Under the pieces are notes generated by a model. The model did no database searches, had not been told where the DNA came from, and worked only from the letters and a program-made list of their open reading frames with translations. A DNA stretch of 64,000 nt, taken from NCBI GenBank assembly GCA_029204225.1, contig CM055098.1, positions 22,449,367 to 22,513,366 on the forward strand, written 5' to 3'. Positions 61,757 to 64,000 of this stretch are shown here, in pieces. Both the position numbers and the translations under genes were made by a program. The stretch is from Diphasiastrum complanatum (taxonomy: Eukaryota > Streptophyta > Lycopodiopsida > Lycopodiales > Lycopodiaceae). Each line of letters starts with the position of its first letter. The first letter of the stretch is position 1.

Positions 61757-62530
61757 TAATCATAGCTCATTCTCATCATTTACGTCATTTTCGTCATCAC
61801 ACAAGTCTTGACACTCATCTGAATCTAGGTCTACGTGTAATTGTAGATTTCCAATCGTGTCTCTTTGATGATGTGATCTACCCTCATATTCAATCTCCTC
61901 TTCTTCTAATTCTATCTCATCCAAACATGAGGGCCTCAAATTACCCCCAATTTCATCTTGTACCATCGTAGGAATCTCATCATTTCCATTTGTACCTTCT
62001 TCTCCCATAATTTTCACATCATTTAGAGTTTGGATGAGCGGTTCAGGTTCTTCCAAAACGTCCTCAAAATTGGGTGGTGGTTTGTCATATGTATCCAATT
62101 CAACAATATCTTTTTCTTCAAACACACGTCATTTTCTTGAATTAAGTTGGATCACATACCACCATGGGTCTATTCGATCTAGATGGAATATAATCTGCCA
62201 AAGAATTAAAAAAATTAAGTTAGTCTTATAAGATTGATACATAAGTAATTGGATTGCGAATATTAATGACATTGGAATTTTAGAGTCTCACCTGTTCGCA
62301 ATGTCGTGGCAATACGAAAGTGTCATCAGAGTCCATCAATATACATTTTGTTGAGTCAATTTGAAAAAAAATTGAGTTATCATTTCTAATCATGGCGTTG
62401 CTTCCACGATAGATGACCTTAAACCATTTATGTCAAAAATAAAGTATTTGTCGTTAGTCTTGTAATCGACTTCATAAATATGTTGCAATGTGCCGACATA
62501 GTCTAGGTCGTCCGAAATGACATTAGGGTC
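61757..62530 (-). pseudogene. CACTA transposase C-terminal region (DUF4216-like)
   Basis: Two exons on the minus strand. Exon 1 (about 62,530-62,293) reads DDLDYVGTLQHIYEVDYKTN, then IKWFKVI and DDTFVLPRHCEQ before a GTGAGAC donor. Exon 2 (about 62,195-61,760), after TTCTTTGGCAG, reads FHLDRIDPWWYVIQ and continues into an acidic tail (LEEEEIEYEG, CDDENDVNDENEL). The YxGxLxxIxEVDY...W-F and DPWWYV pattern is the C-terminal domain of plant CACTA Tnp2-type proteins. A stop before RVFEEKD and a frame change disable it. It could come from the same family as 3,270-3,975; this cannot be shown here. Confidence 0.7.
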
Positions 62531-62599
62531 CCTCACACTAGAACGAAATGGAAATCGTTGAAACTAATCCAAGACAAATGATCGACAAAAACAACAGAA

Positions 62600-62880
62600 A
62601 GATTCTGGTGATAGGAAGATTTGCAACAGATGCAAAATGTCAAGTCATACAGAAGACAATTATTGGTTGAATCCAAAGATTGATTGTATTCATTGTTATA
62701 AACAGGGTCATGCAACAGTAGATTGTTATCAAAATCCCAGGAACAAGAAGGAGCAGAATTGAAGCGAACCTTTAGATTCAAATTTTGTCGAAGACAAAGC
62801 AGAATGTTCCAGAGTAGCAGAAGAAAGGATGACTAGAAACTTAGAAGAATTACCTTGTTCATTATGGTTGTTCACTTAAA
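62600..62880 (+). pseudogene. Copia gag zinc-knuckle fragment
   Basis: At 62,622-62,763 the plus frame has two Cys/His units: CNRCKMSSHTEDNYW (last Cys lost) and CIHCYKQGHATVDC (complete CCHC), followed by QNPRNKKEQN and a stop. Paired knuckles of this form occur in some Copia gag proteins and bind nucleic acid. Only this fragment remains. Confidence 0.7.
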
Positions 62881-63415
62881 GGTCAACTTAGACCGATATG
62901 GTACTTACAAGCGACATCCTTAGTTCAATTGCATAGAGACGTCATACCTAGATTAAAATTAGGTATTATGTGAAGACTATCTCCATGTATTTTTTGAAGC
63001 ATTGTGTGTCAAAGGATTGTATATACTTTTTCGAGGACTGAAACTAGAAGAAGGCTCAAATGATGTAAGCTCATTGTCTGGTAACAGCCAGCTAAAATTG
63101 CCAGAAAAAGTTTTTTGATATAAGTTGAAGATTTGAAATATAGTTATGTTGGATAGAAATAATAATAACAAATGCAACAAGTGCATTAGCTTTTAAAGCA
63201 AACCTCAATCTCTTCTGGATTTGATGTGATGCAGGTGCTCACCAATGTTGCTTATTGGCATGGAGGCGAGGTAACGCCCGCACAACGGTTGTGAGAAACT
63301 AATTAGATCGTTGCTACTAAGCGATGGATGATCTGTGAGAGCCTAAATCTTTGCACATAGGGTGAACATTGAACTTTCATCTAATCTGTGTTGATAAGAG
63401 ACGAGGGGTGTGCAC

Positions 63416-63417
<2 letters not shown>
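62881..63417. other. No gene recognised
   Basis: No supported feature. Confidence 0.4.

Positions 63418-63502
<85 letters not shown>
63418..63502. repeat. (CT)n microsatellite
   Basis: About 42 CT units. Confidence 0.97.
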
Positions 63503-63504
<2 letters not shown>

Positions 63505-64000
63505 GTGAAGCAAGGCTGGACGAGGGTTGGATTGTCACGGACAATAGGGGAACATGTGAAAGAGGGTGTCGGTACCTCATGTGAAGGATTTGAGATCCAT
63601 TAAGATCCAAATCTACAATTAATCTTTGGTTACAAAACAAACAACTCACCAATCTTGCCAATGTAGAAAAATCAGCATCTACACTAAGGTTGAGATGCAA
63701 ATTCTAATAGATCTTGATCAAACATGAACTAAAACATAAAGTATTGTTGTTGTCCATACAAATTACATTACCGTACTATATTTCACACGTGTGGATCTGA
63801 AAATAGCAATTAATGATCATTCTACACATAGAATTACAAGATATCACAAGTATAGTGCACCAATGGATAGTAGAACTTGCCACTTGGTTTCCCTCCAATA
63901 TGAAAAACCCTACTATTTTTAGGACTAGATTCAATGTACCCTACATTCAAATTTGAATCTACTCAAACTCGACTTCTACATTTCCCACACTTTCAAAAAG
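63503..64000. other. No gene recognised
   Basis: No supported feature to the window end. Confidence 0.4.

Overview
The window reads as plant nuclear DNA: transposable elements from end to end, no recognisable host gene, and very long (GA)n/(CT)n microsatellites. The organism cannot be named from this sequence. The mixture of many old Copia lineages with decayed Gypsy, non-LTR and DNA transposons fits a large land-plant genome, possibly not a flowering plant (inference only). No rRNA, tRNA, CRISPR array, bacterial operon or virus genome was seen.

Layout. 1-4 kb: a 12-bp tandem repeat, a foldback element (1440-2087) and a decayed CACTA transposase (3270-3975). 4.0-9.5 kb: a minus-strand Copia (Copia-1). 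9.5-13.3 kb: minisatellites, unidentified coding-like debris and a candidate LTR. 13.5-28.3 kb: two Copia elements (Copia-A, Copia-C), each split, with Gypsy and other fragments between them. 29.3-31.0 kb: Copia-D fragment. 31.28-37.01 kb: a DNA transposon with two convergent spliced genes. 37-42.4 kb: mostly unannotated, with (GA)n-linked repeats. 42.46-48.44 kb: an almost intact Copia (Copia-E) with a perfect 5-bp target duplication. 49.3-53.3 kb: a non-LTR retrotransposon broken up by Gypsy LTRs. 53.8-56.1 kb: decayed Gypsy-like sequence. 56-64 kb: microsatellites, a 300-bp hairpin element, a second Copia-D copy carrying a short relative of the 31-kb transposon, a Copia-1 fragment, a CACTA transposase C-terminus and a Copia gag zinc-knuckle fragment.

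Two points deserve most attention. (1) Copia-A and Copia-C make sense only if the segment from about 15,622 to about 27,415 was inverted after both had inserted. Turning it back gives two plus-strand elements in correct domain order, and the outer flanks of Copia-C then form a near-matching target duplication. (2) The 31.28-37.01 kb unit has about 40-bp terminal inverted repeats. Its minus-strand gene encodes a D-D-CxxC-E transposase-like protein in four exons, and its convergent plus-strand gene belongs to no family I recognise. A 0.7-kb copy with related ends lies at 59,392-60,096. This looks like an autonomous/non-autonomous pair of a poorly described plant DNA transposon family.

Almost every coding region carries stops or frameshifts, so the window is mainly a record of transposition and decay. 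Boundaries without exact sequence support are approximate, and family names rest on motif reading rather than database searches.
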